Of a stretch of 64,000 nt of DNA, positions 12,776 through 26,200 are shown piece after piece. The translations under genes were made by a program, and so were the position numbers. This DNA is from Orthonyx spaldingii (lineage: Eukaryota; Chordata; Aves; Passeriformes; Orthonychidae), in NCBI GenBank assembly GCA_013397795.1, contig VZTJ01003857.1, positions 370,144 through 434,143 of the forward strand, in the 5' to 3' direction. How positions within the stretch are numbered: position 1 is the first letter of the stretch; every line of letters starts with the position of its first letter. The notes under the pieces are model-generated. The model ran no database searches and was not told the DNA's origin. It worked only from the letters and a program-made list of their open reading frames with translations.

Positions 12776-15700
12776 CTTTTCACTTGGAAATCAACAGACT
12801 GAGATATGTTATCTGTGATTTCAGATGGAAAGGAAATTCTGTATTTTACTTAGTTTGGAGGAATATAAATTTTCTTTTTATTTTTTTATTTTTTTATTTT
12901 TACAAAAACAAGCTAATATTAGTAGAAAAAATAGATATGTTAGAATTTCTAAATTCTGTAGCAGTTTAAAGCAGGGTCATATACTATCAACAGAAAGGAT
13001 TATGTGTAATTGCTCTCTTTAATTAAGTTTTGCTCTCTGTTGGAGAAATACATCATTAAACAAATGCAGACAAATTTTCCTTTTTGAGATGTAGATGGTT
13101 AGGTAGGATTACTTTGATTTTCAAGAACTTGAATTCCCTTGCTTTAGCACTTTTATCTGCTTTAGCCTGAGTTTTGCCAAAGAATGACTGTTATTTCAAA
13201 CACCATTTGAAGGAGGTTCAGAATTATGTGCAATTGATTGTGCTTGGGTTTGGAACAAAACATATCTTGATTTTCACTGAATCCCAAAGGTTTTTCTGCA
13301 CAGTTTTTAAACCTTGCTACAAAGGCAGTGAGGAGAAGTGAAAAGTGCTCTGTAGCCTGGTCTGCAGAGGTGAGAGCTGTTTGTGCACCTGCAGGCAAAG
13401 CATGGAAATAGTCCAAGATGTCTAAAAATTAAGTTGTACAAGGATGGATAAATATGAACTCTTCTTCCCACCAAATTTCAAAATCAAAGAGACACCACTT
13501 CTGTTGGGAAGGTGGAGTGGGAGAGGACAAAGATTCTCACCTGCTGGAAAATGTTGCCAGCAATATTTGGTACAGAGGCTTTTCCCTTGGTTCTCCCATT
13601 TGTGCTGTGAGAGCAGAACCAGCTTGAGGCTCCGTAAAGTTGGTTTTTTACAAATTGCTCTGAGCTGCTGAAGCCAGTTTTTACTGCTAAGGCAGAATGA
13701 AAAGCCTGAGTGTTCCTTTGGCTGCAGAAAGCATTAGTAACCTGAGAGCCTGAGTAAGAATAATTTTCTATATTTTGTTAATGGATGAAGTTGCATAAAA
13801 ATGAATAGGTTTTTGGTACACAAGTTTTTCATCATTTACAGCAGCAGAGTTTCAAATCTGAAATATGAGAGAGAGAAGCTGAGCCCTCCCTGATCCTCTC
13901 TTCTGGAATTACATTGCACTCCATTACTGCCCATGTGGAATTAGCTTGGAAAAAGCAATGCAACAGCAGCAAAAATCTTTTGAGTCTGTCTCTGGTTCAT
14001 CTTCATGAGATTTTTTTTTTTGTTTTGGTAACAGGCAAAAGATAAATTGCCTGTAATGCAGGGTTGAGACATCACTGCTAAGTTAAAATGCTCTCCAAAT
14101 TTAGACCAGGCACATTATTCTCTACCTTTTTACAGTGGACATGAGGTTTTAACTCCTTAAAGCAGAAAACTGCTTGATAGCAGCAGCTGGGCCATCAGTA
14201 AATATTAAGGAGGATGATTCTCTTAGTTAATTTGAAAACAGCCTGCAGTCCAGAAAAGAAACATCCACTCCAACAAATCCTCATGAATTGTTCTCAAGTT
14301 GGATGGAGTAGTTATTACAAGGCTTGGGAACACTTTTCTAATTGGCTTATCCACTGTGTAAAGGAAAGTTTTTCCCTCAGAGTGGATAAAATAAGACAGT
14401 TTGTTTAGTTATTTAATAAATGAAGAGCTTCTATTCAGCAAGCAAACATTAGACAGCTTGTGAGAAACTCTCAGGGAGCTGCTAGAAGCTCGTGGTGTTG
14501 GTGTTTGTTCTGTTTTCACCATATTTAGGGGACTTTGTGGAAGGCTGTGGTCTGATATCCTGACTTTGGCCTGGAAAACAATGTCATCAACCTGGGAATG
14601 GCTCTCATGGGGGAAAGAGCACAAGGTTGTCACATTTTGCATTATACACTCACCTTGCATATCCTGATGTGAATATATAGAGAACTGGGCAGCAGAGAAT
14701 TCAATACCTTGAGGAAAAGAGACATTTATTAAAGGAAAAATGGAATTTTGGTTAATACAAGAGAGCACTTCTAACCTGAAGAACAGCTCACTGAAGCCAA
14801 CGAGTGATTCTGGAAATGGATAAAAATGCTTCAGAACACTTGAGAATCTTTCACTAGCATATTAGGGCATCTAAATTCCAATTTGAACAGCATTTCTTAG
14901 GAGAAAGAACTGCTACTTGAACACTCTGAGCAGTGTATTTGGCATTTGGCTGAGGACTGAAGATGGGCTTCAGTTGCACTGTGTAAATCCAGGGTGAGAA
15001 CATGAGTTCAGTCCAGTATGCCTAATTATACCTCTGTAGATGAATGCAGTCTCTGCCCTATTTCATATTTCGGATTTTTCAAAGGAAGATTTATTCCTGG
15101 CTGGAATGTTCATTTGAATGCCAGTGTCTGATGTCAGCTGGAGTGTTAAATGTTGCTTTGAGTGTCAAATGTTTGTTTGAGTGTTTGAGTTTGAATTTGG
15201 GTTCCTTTAGCCCATGTAGATGAAACCAGCATTTCTCAGGCTGTTGAAACACTGCAGGGTTTTTTTCCCCTGCCATAAATCATGTGAATTCAAGTAGAAC
15301 ATTAAGACTTTCAACTTGACTGTGTTTGTGTTTAAGCCTTTCTCTTGAAATGAGATCGAGATATTAAATTTAAATCACCTCTGTGCTCCCTTTTCAAATT
15401 GAATGCTTGCCTAAACTGGGAATAACAGAATGTGAAAATCAGCTGTTCCTCTGTGAACTTCTGGAATGAGTGATGCTGATCTTAAATACACCAGTGTTTT
15501 CTCAGCATCTGTCCTGTTCAAATATCCTCAGCACAAATCCATTTGCCTTTATTTATATTGGGTTTTGACAGCTAGGAAAAGAAAATTTAGGAATCTTGAC
15601 CTCAACTGATAAACTGAAAAAATATTTTTTTTCTTTGAAATTTTAATATTTAAATAATCCTGAACAGCTGCATGAATTTCTGTGGATGTGATATGATTTT

Positions 15701-18700
15701 TTTTTTGTAATTTTAATCAAAGAGGTGAACATGCATTGTGCCAAGATACTCCCAGCCTAATTCAAATGTCACTCTGGTGTTACCACACAGTTCTTGTGAT
15801 TTTACCTCGTTTCTTGCCGTGTTTCTTAAGACTGCAGTGTAAGGCTGGTGTCAGTAGCAGTTGATATCCTGCAGACAAATTGTCTGGCATTCCCTCAGAA
15901 AAGGTGGCTTCTCAGGTGGGAGCTGCCCAGGGTAAGTTATATTTCCATTGCCTCGGAAATGGAATTGATTTCCTTGTGCTTACACAAATCAACATTTCCA
16001 GCAGCTGTTACCCCAAAACCACCGAGCTCATTTCTCCTGCCTCTCACACCGCTGTAAATCAGGGTTAATTCTCGTGTGGCAGGTGACCCTGTAATGCTAA
16101 ATACACAGAAAGAATCAATGATTGGCTTTATATGAAACACATTTTTGAAGAAAGACAGAGGAAAAAGTAGGATTAAAGCTTTTAGCACTGAGAAGTTGGA
16201 ACACGTGCTGCCTTTTGGGACCGGTTGTGTCTGGGACGAGCCCCTGTCACACACTTGGCTCAGCCACAGTCAGACCACTGGTTCTGCTCCTTCCCCTGCC
16301 CTTTCAGCTGGCAGGAGACTCTCAGCAGGCTTTAAAGAGCTAAACAAAATGATAATGGAAAAAATGTAAAGATTTTAAATATATATCTATACATGTATAT
16401 AGCACTAGCTTCCTGACAGTGGAAAAAAAATGTGTATTTAAGAGCTGAAGCAAAAATTACTTACCTGACTCTTTGGCTTATTGCTGTTCTGGCTTCATTC
16501 TAATGCAGTTCCTTCCTGTTCAATATCAGTTTATAAAACTGTGTTCACTGACCCCCAATAACTAACAAATCCCTCTGTGCAGCTAGATGAATAAATTCCA
16601 GTTGGTGGTAATGCAAATGTATGCTGATGGCTGTTCAGTGAATGCACAACACATTAACCATTGAAGAGTTGTGGGTTAGAAGAATAGAAGGACACAGGGT
16701 TGATGTATTTCTGTAATACATTACTCATTATTTCTTCTAGCAAGGATATATACAGTTTTCATGTAGACTATGACGTGCTCTTTGGTCAGCAAACCATGCC
16801 TTGTTCATGCCAATGAAAGAAAAGCTGTAGTGATCAATTGCCACATTTAGAAAATAGTGGTTTATTATTTATTTCAATACATGGAGTGGCACCACAGAGA
16901 CACTTCTACACAGAGTGTCTTGAACATTTCTGGATTGCCACTGTGCACATGGAGAAGTGAAAACAGAAACATTTGCCACTGTTTTGTGTTGTTGGTGGAA
17001 CTGTGGAATTCATTCCTACCTCAGTGTTTCAAAGCTGCAATTCATTGGGCAGAGTGTGTTCTATGAGCCAGGGCTGGAGTAAATCACTGCAGCTCTGCTG
17101 CTCTACAGGAGCTGGGGATCTTCAGCTTTGTCTCGGGATGGACTGAGCGAAGAGGCCTCATCATTTTGTGTGAGGCTTGGTGGGGTTTGTGTCTGTACTT
17201 TAGAGTTATTGAGACAATGAATAGGATCTTCACTGTGCAAGTGCTGGATTGTTTCTGTTTATAGCTGCACTTGAACCCCCTTTATCTCCTCCTCTCACAC
17301 ACATAATTTAAAGAATTCATATTGAAAATTTGCTAACTTTTTTAATGTGTTCAGGGCTTCTGTTGCTGTTTCTCACTTGAAGAACAGGGATTGGTTTTCA
17401 GATAAATAGAATTGAGTTGACTGCAATCTGCTTTAAATAACATTAGTAGTGATCAGAACTTTTATCATTATTTTTGCATTGTTTGGGGAGTCTGAGCTAC
17501 TACAGACATCTGAGACAGCAATAGCAACACATTAAATGTATCAGAGGCACCGGCATGTCACCTGTTCTGATGATACAAAGAAGTTCTCTGAAAGAAAAAT
17601 CCTTCAAAGATATGTTCTAGATCTGCTTTTCCTTTGCTCTTCCAAGTGCATAAAGATATTGTAAGTCACTGGGTAGTATGTGGCAATTTAATTTAAAAGA
17701 TTAATTTTTTAAACTCAACCAATAATCCTTTGTAGTAGTGTGTCAAGCACACAAACACACGTGCAAAAAAGACAGTATGAAGGGAGGTCAAAACTTCTTT
17801 TAGCTTAAAAGGTCACCTCCACTGGTGGTGTCTTCTTGGTAGGTCCCATTTTAAGGGTTTTTTTGGTTTGCATTGTTTTTTTAAGGTCCTAAAGTTCTGT
17901 GAATTTGCTATAAGAAGAAATGGTCCTAACGGATGCAAATATTCTTGCTGTGCAGTGGGTAAATGTGCTTTTCCCTTGTTCTCTTCACTCACAGATTCTA
18001 AGAGACCAGACCTGGTTTAGCTCACAGTTAGTCTGCAAATGTGCAGGGGGGTTTATTGGGTCAGGGTGGTTTTTTAATTTATTTTCCTGTTGTTGCCATT
18101 ACTCAGTCTCTCAATCCCCGTTTGAATGGGCCCTGAGCACAGACTGGAGCACCCTGCCTGCCGTTGCTGCAGTAAATCTGACCTCGTCACACACTGCTGC
18201 TGTTTGTTTTCCCTAATTAAACGTTCCGTGTACGGGAACAGAAATCCATACAAGTGCTATCAGTGCGGGCTCTAAGTGAAACAAACACCTGCCAGGAGTG
18301 GTTTAGGCACAGCTGATCCTGCCTTCAGACAGGAGCATCATCTGCCAGCCTTCCTTTCGGCTCCAAATTCCACAGCTCGTGGTAACGTTACATTAATATC
18401 AACGTAGAGACCTGGATGTTCCTGTGGTACCTGCTCTCCTGTCAGAACGAATCAAACTTAGCCACAGTGTTGCCAGTGTTGAAATAAACTTGATTTGCCT
18501 ACTCTGAAAGAAGGACAAAGGGTTATTCCCCACCTGCTTCACAGATGGGCAATCTGTGAATTAGAAAAAAATTAATACAGGTAGCATCCACCACCTTACC
18601 TGGATATATTATTGAGTGAAATTGTCAGTTCTCAAAGCAGCATGAGAGAGGATTTAATAGTGCTGCATTTTATTGTGGGTGTCTTTGCATTTTCTTTTTT

Positions 18701-21039
18701 TTTTTTCCCCCTCGATTTTTTTCCTGCTCTAGGATGTCATCGCAGAAATCATTTAATCTAAAGACAGCTCTTGGAAAACTGAATGATGATCTGTAGTGTG
18801 ATGAAGGATAACTTTCTAATAACACAGGGGGAAAACCTACTCTTACCATTCATTCACCTGTGGCTATTTTTAAAGGTGATTTTCTGGAAAGTTCTTCCAG
18901 AAACCAAAGTCCTGGAGCTACTCCTTGGTCCAATGTAGGGTTTTACACATCCAGGGGGATGTTACAAGTGTTAATTTCAGCATATCCCAATGGTCAGGAG
19001 GCCTGTGGAAGCAAATTGAAACATCTTCCAACTCCAAACCTGTCCCCATGTACCCAACACATGGGGCCACTCTCCTGCTTCCCACAGAGGTTCTTCAGGT
19101 GTGCAATTCTTGCTGTGGTTTTGTGGGAGGAAGGATTTTCTTCTCTCAGACAAGCAGTTCTGTAAACACCAGACATTATGAATCATGGTTTCTTAGAAAT
19201 TTGTATCTTGTGGTCATGTCTCAGATGCAAGGGAAGCTTTTCCCACAGATTTTCAGATATTTCTCAGCTCCTCAGCTTCCTCAGTGTGGCCCGTGAGGCA
19301 AACTCCTTCCCCAGTGAGGCATTAGGAGGATAATAAGGTTTATGTCCTCAAAACAGTTGCCTGTTTTCACTGAAATTTAATTTTCATTAAATTTTAATTT
19401 TCCGTTGAATTTAATTTTCACTGAGGCTTATCTGTTCCTTTGAATTAAATTAGTCAAAAGCTTTAAAAAATCAGTGTGGTGGAGTGGTGGAGAGACTGCA
19501 GCTTCATCATGGACCTGCTGGCCTTTGGCTTTGAACTGGCAATTTGCAAAGAAGCCCAAACTCGTGCTGATACTGCCATTAAAACTGAAAGCAGAGACAA
19601 CTGACTTATTATTCTCATTTCTGCATGCCAAGAGGACTATAAATCAAAGCACAGTGAATTAAAGGTATCTGCAGTTCTGTTTAGAATTTTGATGTCAGTT
19701 TTGTTTTCTTAAATATGTGTTTATTCCCTTTTTTTGTTTAATGCTGGAAGTCACATGAAGAGCTCTTGATATGAAAACTCATTATTAAAAAGCAGTTGCA
19801 TGTGGGCTGCATTGAAATTATTTTTGGGGTTTTTTGGGGGGGAGGGAATCAAAGAAAAAGTCAAAAACATCACTCTAATACACAATAAATAATCTGAATT
19901 TTGTTGAAATGTTTTTGGGTGTTTATGAGCCAATGATGATCCTTTGCAAAGGTAATCAGCTTTCATACACAGAACTGCAAACATGAGACAACTGGGACAA
20001 AAATGTAAGATTGGATCAGGGTGTAACAGTTTTTAATCAAATAAACATGATTGAGTTCACAGCTAAGATGGAAATCTCCACGTTTACCATACCAAAACCA
20101 AAATTCTGTGCAAAAACCCCTAGGAGTGCAATCTTAAATTAAGAGAAGTTATAATTTGAGGATATGCATTCCAGCACACTGAGTAATTAATACTGTGGGG
20201 ATTTTTGAATGTATTCCCCATTTCAGAGGAGGAGAGAGAACTAAATATAAAAGCAGTTTTTCCCACCTCATTGTCATATCCGAAACTCTAAGAACAGATC
20301 GAGGTTTCTCAGTGCAATCTTTTTGGCCAGCATCTTTTTAACAGATATAAAAGAGACTGTGTGTAATCTGGAAGGGATAATTTAGGCTAAAACTCTGCTC
20401 AGGATTATGTTTGCAGTTGAAAAAGGGGGATGAGTGTGTGCAAGTGCTCAGGTCTGTGCTTTGGCTGTGGTTACCTTACTGGTATAAAAGCAGCTGCTGG
20501 TGAACAACTGTATACAAATAATCTCTTTTTCTGATCATGCAAAAAGGATGGACAGACAGGACAAAAAATCAGGAATAAAGGATTGATAATTTTTTTTATA
20601 ATACACAACTCAGAAAATTCCTCATATCAACATACAGTTTTTCTGCTAAATACTCTGTTTTTGGTGTCATACACTGCTATTGTAAGAATAATTAGCATAA
20701 ATATCACTTTTCTGAGAGAAAAGGTGAAGCATTAGCAGGAAGAAGGGCTGCTAAGCAGATGAGTAAACTAAATGATGTTTTGAGCCAATTATGAGCTCTG
20801 TCCATGCCAGGGTTAAAGCTGACAGGAGGAATGGAAAAGGGAACATCCAGTTCTGTTGCCTTGTCTACACATTCTGGTTCTGGGCAGATGACAGTTTTGC
20901 ATTCCTGTTGAGCCATTACTAAACCATAGTAAAAACATTTCCTAGACTATCCTCGCACAAAAATTGGATTCATGTAAAACCAGTCTTCCCCTGAATGGGA
21001 TTTTGTAAGCCTTTAAAATATTACTCCAAATTAAATTTC

Positions 21040-21810
21040 TTCACTCACCCCTAGGAAGGAAATCAGCCCTCTGATTGTTTCTGTGGGTCTCCTCTGGACC
21101 CACTCCAACAGGTCCATGTCTTCCCTGAGCTGAGACTCTGCAGGTGGGGCCTCACCTGAGCAGGGCAGAGGGGCAAAACCACCTCCCTCAACCTGCTGGC
21201 CACTGGTGAAGCTGTGCTGGCTGTCCTGAATCGCCTCCCTGCTCTCCATGTGCCTTAGCAGAGCTTCTAGGAGGATCTGTTCCAGGATTTTCCCAGGCAC
21301 AGAGGTGAGGTTGACAGGGTGATAGCTCCCAGGGTCCTCCTTTCAACCCTTTTTAAAGATGGGAGCAATGTTTCTCCTTTTCCAGTCGCCTGGGACTTCC
21401 CCTGACTGCCATGGCTTTGTGAATATCATGGAGAGTGGCTTGGCAGCTCCATCAGCCAATTCCCTCAGGACCCTGGGATGCATCTCACTGGATCCCATAG
21501 ACCTGTGCAAGTTCAGGTTGCTCAGGTGGTCTCAAAGCTCATCTTCTCTGTCAGCAGGAGGGGCTTTGCTCCCCCAGTCCCTGCCTTGCAGTCCCTCCTC
21601 TGGAGAGCTGTGGGAAGAGAGGTTGTCATTGAACACTGAGGCAAAGAAGTTGCTGGGTACCTCAGTTTCTTCTCATGTGCTGTTCCCAGTTTGCCAGTCT
21701 TGCTTGTGAGGGGGGATTCTGTGTCCTTCCTTTTCTGGCTGCCATACCTGTACAAACCCTGCTTATTATCCTTTGCATCCCCTGCCAAGTTCAGCTCCAT
21801 CCACATTGGT
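21040..21810 (-). mobile_element. Internally deleted CR1 LINE (reverse-transcriptase relic)
   Basis: Read on the minus strand, the right part encodes GDAKDNKQGLYRYGSQKRK, then GDWKRRNIAPIFKKG, then PGKILEQILLEALLRHMES and REAIQDSQHSFTSGQQ. These are the usual CR1 ORF2 motifs at the N-terminal side of and into the reverse-transcriptase domain. The frame is broken by stops and shifts. The catalytic portion is missing: after TSGQQ the sequence jumps to 3'-untranslated CR1 sequence (ctgctcaggtgaggcccc, then gacatggacctgttggagtg). It is an old, dead copy, antisense to CTNNA2. Confidence 0.88.
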
Positions 21811-23195
21811 CAGCTAAACAAAGTTGGTTCTGTACAACTTGCAAGTGATGTTTCTTCAGGGATCAGTGATTATAATTTGTGCTTTGTTTATACCCTGGGG
21901 TGCCTGATATCCACTGTTAATGCCTTCAGAGCTTCTGTTAATGTCTTGAACTTTTCTGAGTTCCAGCACAGTCCCCTCTTTTTCTTCAACAGCTGTCAAA
22001 ATACAGCTCCCTGATAACGTAACTAACGTTTAATTATCACAGCCTAGTCAGGCATGCATCCATGTTCCAGGGTCACTGAGCAGTTTGCCAAAATAGTGGA
22101 CTGCTGTTAGATAGATGGATTGCTTTGGTAACTACTTGCTATTAATATTTATTAATTACAGCACTGCCAGGGGTATGCTGTCAAAATTGCTTTATGGGAC
22201 CGACTCACACACACTGCAGTGTTGTAAATCTTGTTTTCATAGGACACCAGCTGCCCTCTTGCTCCTTGGATATTTCAGGATACATTGCTCATAATTCATG
22301 ATGAGTTTTAGTAGCAGTGGCCTTGGTTGCAAATTGACCAGAAAGGATTAATACACAAAACTTCCTGAGTTCTGTTGATGTACCAGACTAAGAAATTCTT
22401 TTGGCCATTTTGCACACTTTGGAATGTAACAGTTGCTCTTGGTTAAAGGTTCTGTTGTCTGACATTTCAGAGACAGTGCTGTAGTTTTTGTTGTGTTCCT
22501 CTGCATTCTTTGTTTACTGGTGTTTCACTGTGAATAGACCAGTTATGGAAGAATGGTGTCTGAAATCCCTTACCTATTGTCAAATTAAATAGAAAAGTAA
22601 CCCAATCCTGCTAACAGAGTTGAAAAAGCACTAAGATGGGTCTCTGGTCTCTGACCCCTACAGAAGGAATTCTTGTAGCTGGGCATTCTACCTTTGTTTT
22701 CTGTGAAAGGAAGAAAAACGTGTATAAAACGCAGTTTTACCTGTTACTCAGAAAGTCAGTAAATAAAATTAATCACTTTTAGCTGGACTGTCTAGACTCA
22801 GCAGTCATGTCAGTGGTGTGGTTCAGAAAAGCATCTCCATGATCCACCTGAATAGATGGACAACAGGGAACAGATCCCCTACAGCTTTACAAGCTGCTTT
22901 CTTGTAGGAGAAAGACTCGCTGCATTCTGTTAGTGCAATGCTATACTGCCCAAGACCAGTTACAATTAAAGTACAAATCTGGTCTTAATGAAATCCTGCT
23001 CTTTTTCCTGGCTTACTCCAGCTGTTTGCTGTTTATTTCTTCAGCAGTGGGTGCACGTGTATAGAGAGAAAATTCAGAAGTCACATCAAGGTAGCGAGTA
23101 AATCGCTGAAAGGAGGAAGCTGAGTGCCCCGCTCCGCTTCCCAACTCCTGGGGGAATGAACCTCAGGAGGGAAGCCCTTTCCTGCTGTCCTCATT

Positions 23196-23215
23196 TCCCA
23201 GCTGGCCAGCTGGGA
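23196..23215. repeat. Perfect 20-bp palindrome with two CAGCTG E-boxes
   Basis: The sequence equals its own reverse complement over 20 bases. It contains two CAGCTG hexamers separated by GC, within a locally GC-rich patch (about 23.1-23.3 kb) of the large intron. CAGCTG is an E-box of the type bound by bHLH factors. Regulatory function is unproven. Confidence 0.6.
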
Positions 23216-26200
23216 GGCAGAGAGGTTCCCCATTTCTAGTTCTGCCATTCAGTTCAATTCCGGCTGGATGGCTCACAAACACTCTCAAGAAAACGAGGGA
23301 GGATCATCCGTAATTCCTAGGGGAGTTTTCTGTCACAGCACAAAGCATTCCCACTGGGTTCAGCTCTGGGAATGAATTCACATCCACACCCACTTCTCTA
23401 AAGTCCTTGAATTTCAAGCCATTTAGAGATCCAGTGGAACAGAGAACCCCTGGCAGATGTGGATTTTTAATTGTGAGCTTGGATCTTCAGGTAGGAACTG
23501 GAGCAGTTGCTGTCAGGCCCATTGGTTCCAGCTGAGAATGGAGTTGATAGTTCTGGGCACTGCTACACTCCAAGTGTCCAACAGCATTGCTTGAATAATT
23601 TTACAAATAAAAGCAAAGTAAAACTGAAACCCTGAAAAGAAAACCGAAAAAGAAATATCTAAAACTGAAATTGAAGTTGTTTCCAGAATTTTCTCTCTCA
23701 GGGGTAAATTGGAGAAATGCTCTGAGACAATCATCTGTTTTTTCATTAATCAATTTGCTTTCCCCTGTTTTCCATAGAGAGTTCTTGTAATGATCCTGCT
23801 GAGAAATTACAGTGACCTGGAAAGTTGGTCTAAAACCAGAGATTGTCCCACTCTTCTTCTAGAAGGTCTTTAGACAAAGTAGGGAGTTTCTTGTGCTTGC
23901 AATTAGACACCTTTATCACACCTGAGGCTCATCAATGTGGTATAAAAACTTGACCTGTTGCAGGAAGAGAGAGTTTTGTCATCAAATTCCATATATAAAG
24001 AGAAAGGAAAGAAAAGAAGACACACTATGTACTTCTACTAAATTTTCTTTAATTTATATCTGAAATTATTCTCTGATATTAAAAGTAAAGGCTCAAACAT
24101 AGTACGATACTTTTTTCTTCTGTTCTTTGCAGAAGCTCTATAACTGAACATGAGCCAATGTTGGCTTCTTTCCAGTTATGAAAACAGTTAAGTAGAAGGA
24201 TTTTTCAAGGTACTTCATTTTTGATCTCCCTTTTATTCCATCCTATAGGCCATAATCATGGCATGCACCAGAATGGTCCTGGGAAATGAAGGAGATTCAG
24301 ATTGATTTAGCAACACTTCATTGAAACTGTCTAAAAATAGGATCTTTTCATTTAGAGTTGAGCTTTCTGTACACACGAAGCATCCAACACTCTTAGCTTG
24401 CCTTCAGAAATCTCAGACGAAGACCTGCTGAATTTATTCAAGTCTGAGGCACTTGGAACATGACCAAAAGCAGAAATCTTTTAAAGCTCTTCCGACTACA
24501 TCTGATACAGAGCAAGTCTGAAGGGAGTTGGAGTGAGTGGCAAAGCCTCATTCCTGTAGTAAGTATGAGAGAAAATGCTGTTGACCTTTTGAGAGTGAGA
24601 AGAGTTTTTCATAGGTTCAATGGGCAGCATATAAGACATGAAATAAAACATTCAACTGTTGTGCTTAAAATGCTCTGTAGCTTTCTAACACCCTGCTGGT
24701 ACCAATCTCCTCAGATACGTTTTGTAAATGTCTGAGCAGTTTATGTTAAATATGTTCAGGGTTTGGTGCTAGAAATTTTCAAACATCGCACTCGGTAAAT
24801 CAGCTCATTATTAATTTACAAAAGAAATGTCTTTTTTTACTGCTTTGCATGCAGCTGGATTTTTTAATAGATGTGAGATGTACGTACAGGCGAGCTTAAA
24901 AAATCATCTCTTACTTAGAGAAGTGACTGGTTAATAGAAATGAGGGAAAATTGCCCATATTACCCAGTTTGAGGTTCCCCTCGTGCCGTATGGAACGGGC
25001 ACTGAGGGAGAGGCCACAGTCTGATATTTTCATGGCAGTACAAACTGGCACTGCCGTGCATGACGAGGAACAGGAATCTGCTGCAATGTGTACTCTCAGT
25101 GACATTTTGGGTTTTGGCACTTGTTTGTGTATGTGCAAAAACATCCTGTCTAGTGATAAATAGAGTTTTGCTCACGATGGAATGCTTGAGTGAGTACAGC
25201 GAGGATAAATAAGTTGGAGATCTTGGGTAACTTGGCTTCAACTCTGCTCTCCTTTAGAAAATATTCTCTTATTTGTGGCTCCATGAATATCACTGGGCTG
25301 CCTACAGCAGTACCAACATTAATATATGTCAGAATTTTGAAGGATTCAGAGATTGAAACAGTATCTGGATAAATTACTAAGTGAATGGATAAATAATTAC
25401 AAATAGTTGAGATACCACAGTTCAGCAAGTTATGTTTCATCAGCTGAACATGATAATTGATTATTTGCTTGGCTTTAGTCCCCTGTGAGTGCTGCAGAAG
25501 TCTCTGACTTAAACCACCTTCAATTCAAGCTGAATCGCTCAGAAAGTTTCAGCTTCTCAAATGTGTGCTGTAGACACATAAATTTAGCAGTGTCTTGGGT
25601 TTGTGTAAGTTACTCTGCAATTTCCTAAATAAAGATTAACTTCTTGCAAATTTTTTTCTTCATAATACTTCCAGCAGTTAACTATAGTGAAAACAATAAA
25701 TTACATAAAGAGAAAAATGTGAATAAAAACTATTTTAAAAGAAATCACATATTTGCACACAATATGGAAAACTAAGAAACTAAGACAGAAATATATTAAA
25801 TAGATTGCATTCTCTGCCTTTGAATGGTTAAATGGTTGGGCAAGCTGAATAGAGCTTTTTCAGTATCATTTCTTCTAAGAAATTTATGGTGGAAAAAAAA
25901 GAATAAAAGGAAAATATTAAAAAAATAGGATATTCTGCAGCTTTTGTGTTGCTATTGCTCTTTTGCTGTAGCTTATACTGCTCCCTTATTTTACATTTTT
26001 GCTCTAAGCAATTGATTTTTCTTTTGGACCTTTTCACTTAGGTTGCATTCCAAGTGACCATGTTAAATCTTTGAATTTAATTCTGAACCAGAAGACAATG
26101 GATTTTGGCAGTCAAAGGAGCACAATACATCTTGATAGTCATAGTTACCTTTAATAGTACGGAGGGCTCAAGTCAAAAATGGAAATAGTCTCGTTTAAAA

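Noticed and set aside
12380..12783. Open frames of 116 and 89 codons on the minus strand
   Set aside because: They run through a CR1 tail, T runs and the N gap. Their Pro/Ser-rich and Lys-rich content comes from the repeat and homopolymers.
18223..18239. Inverted repeat GTTCC-N7-GGAAC
   Set aside because: Only 5-bp arms. Expected by chance several times in 64 kb, and the spacing does not match a standard steroid-receptor or STAT site.
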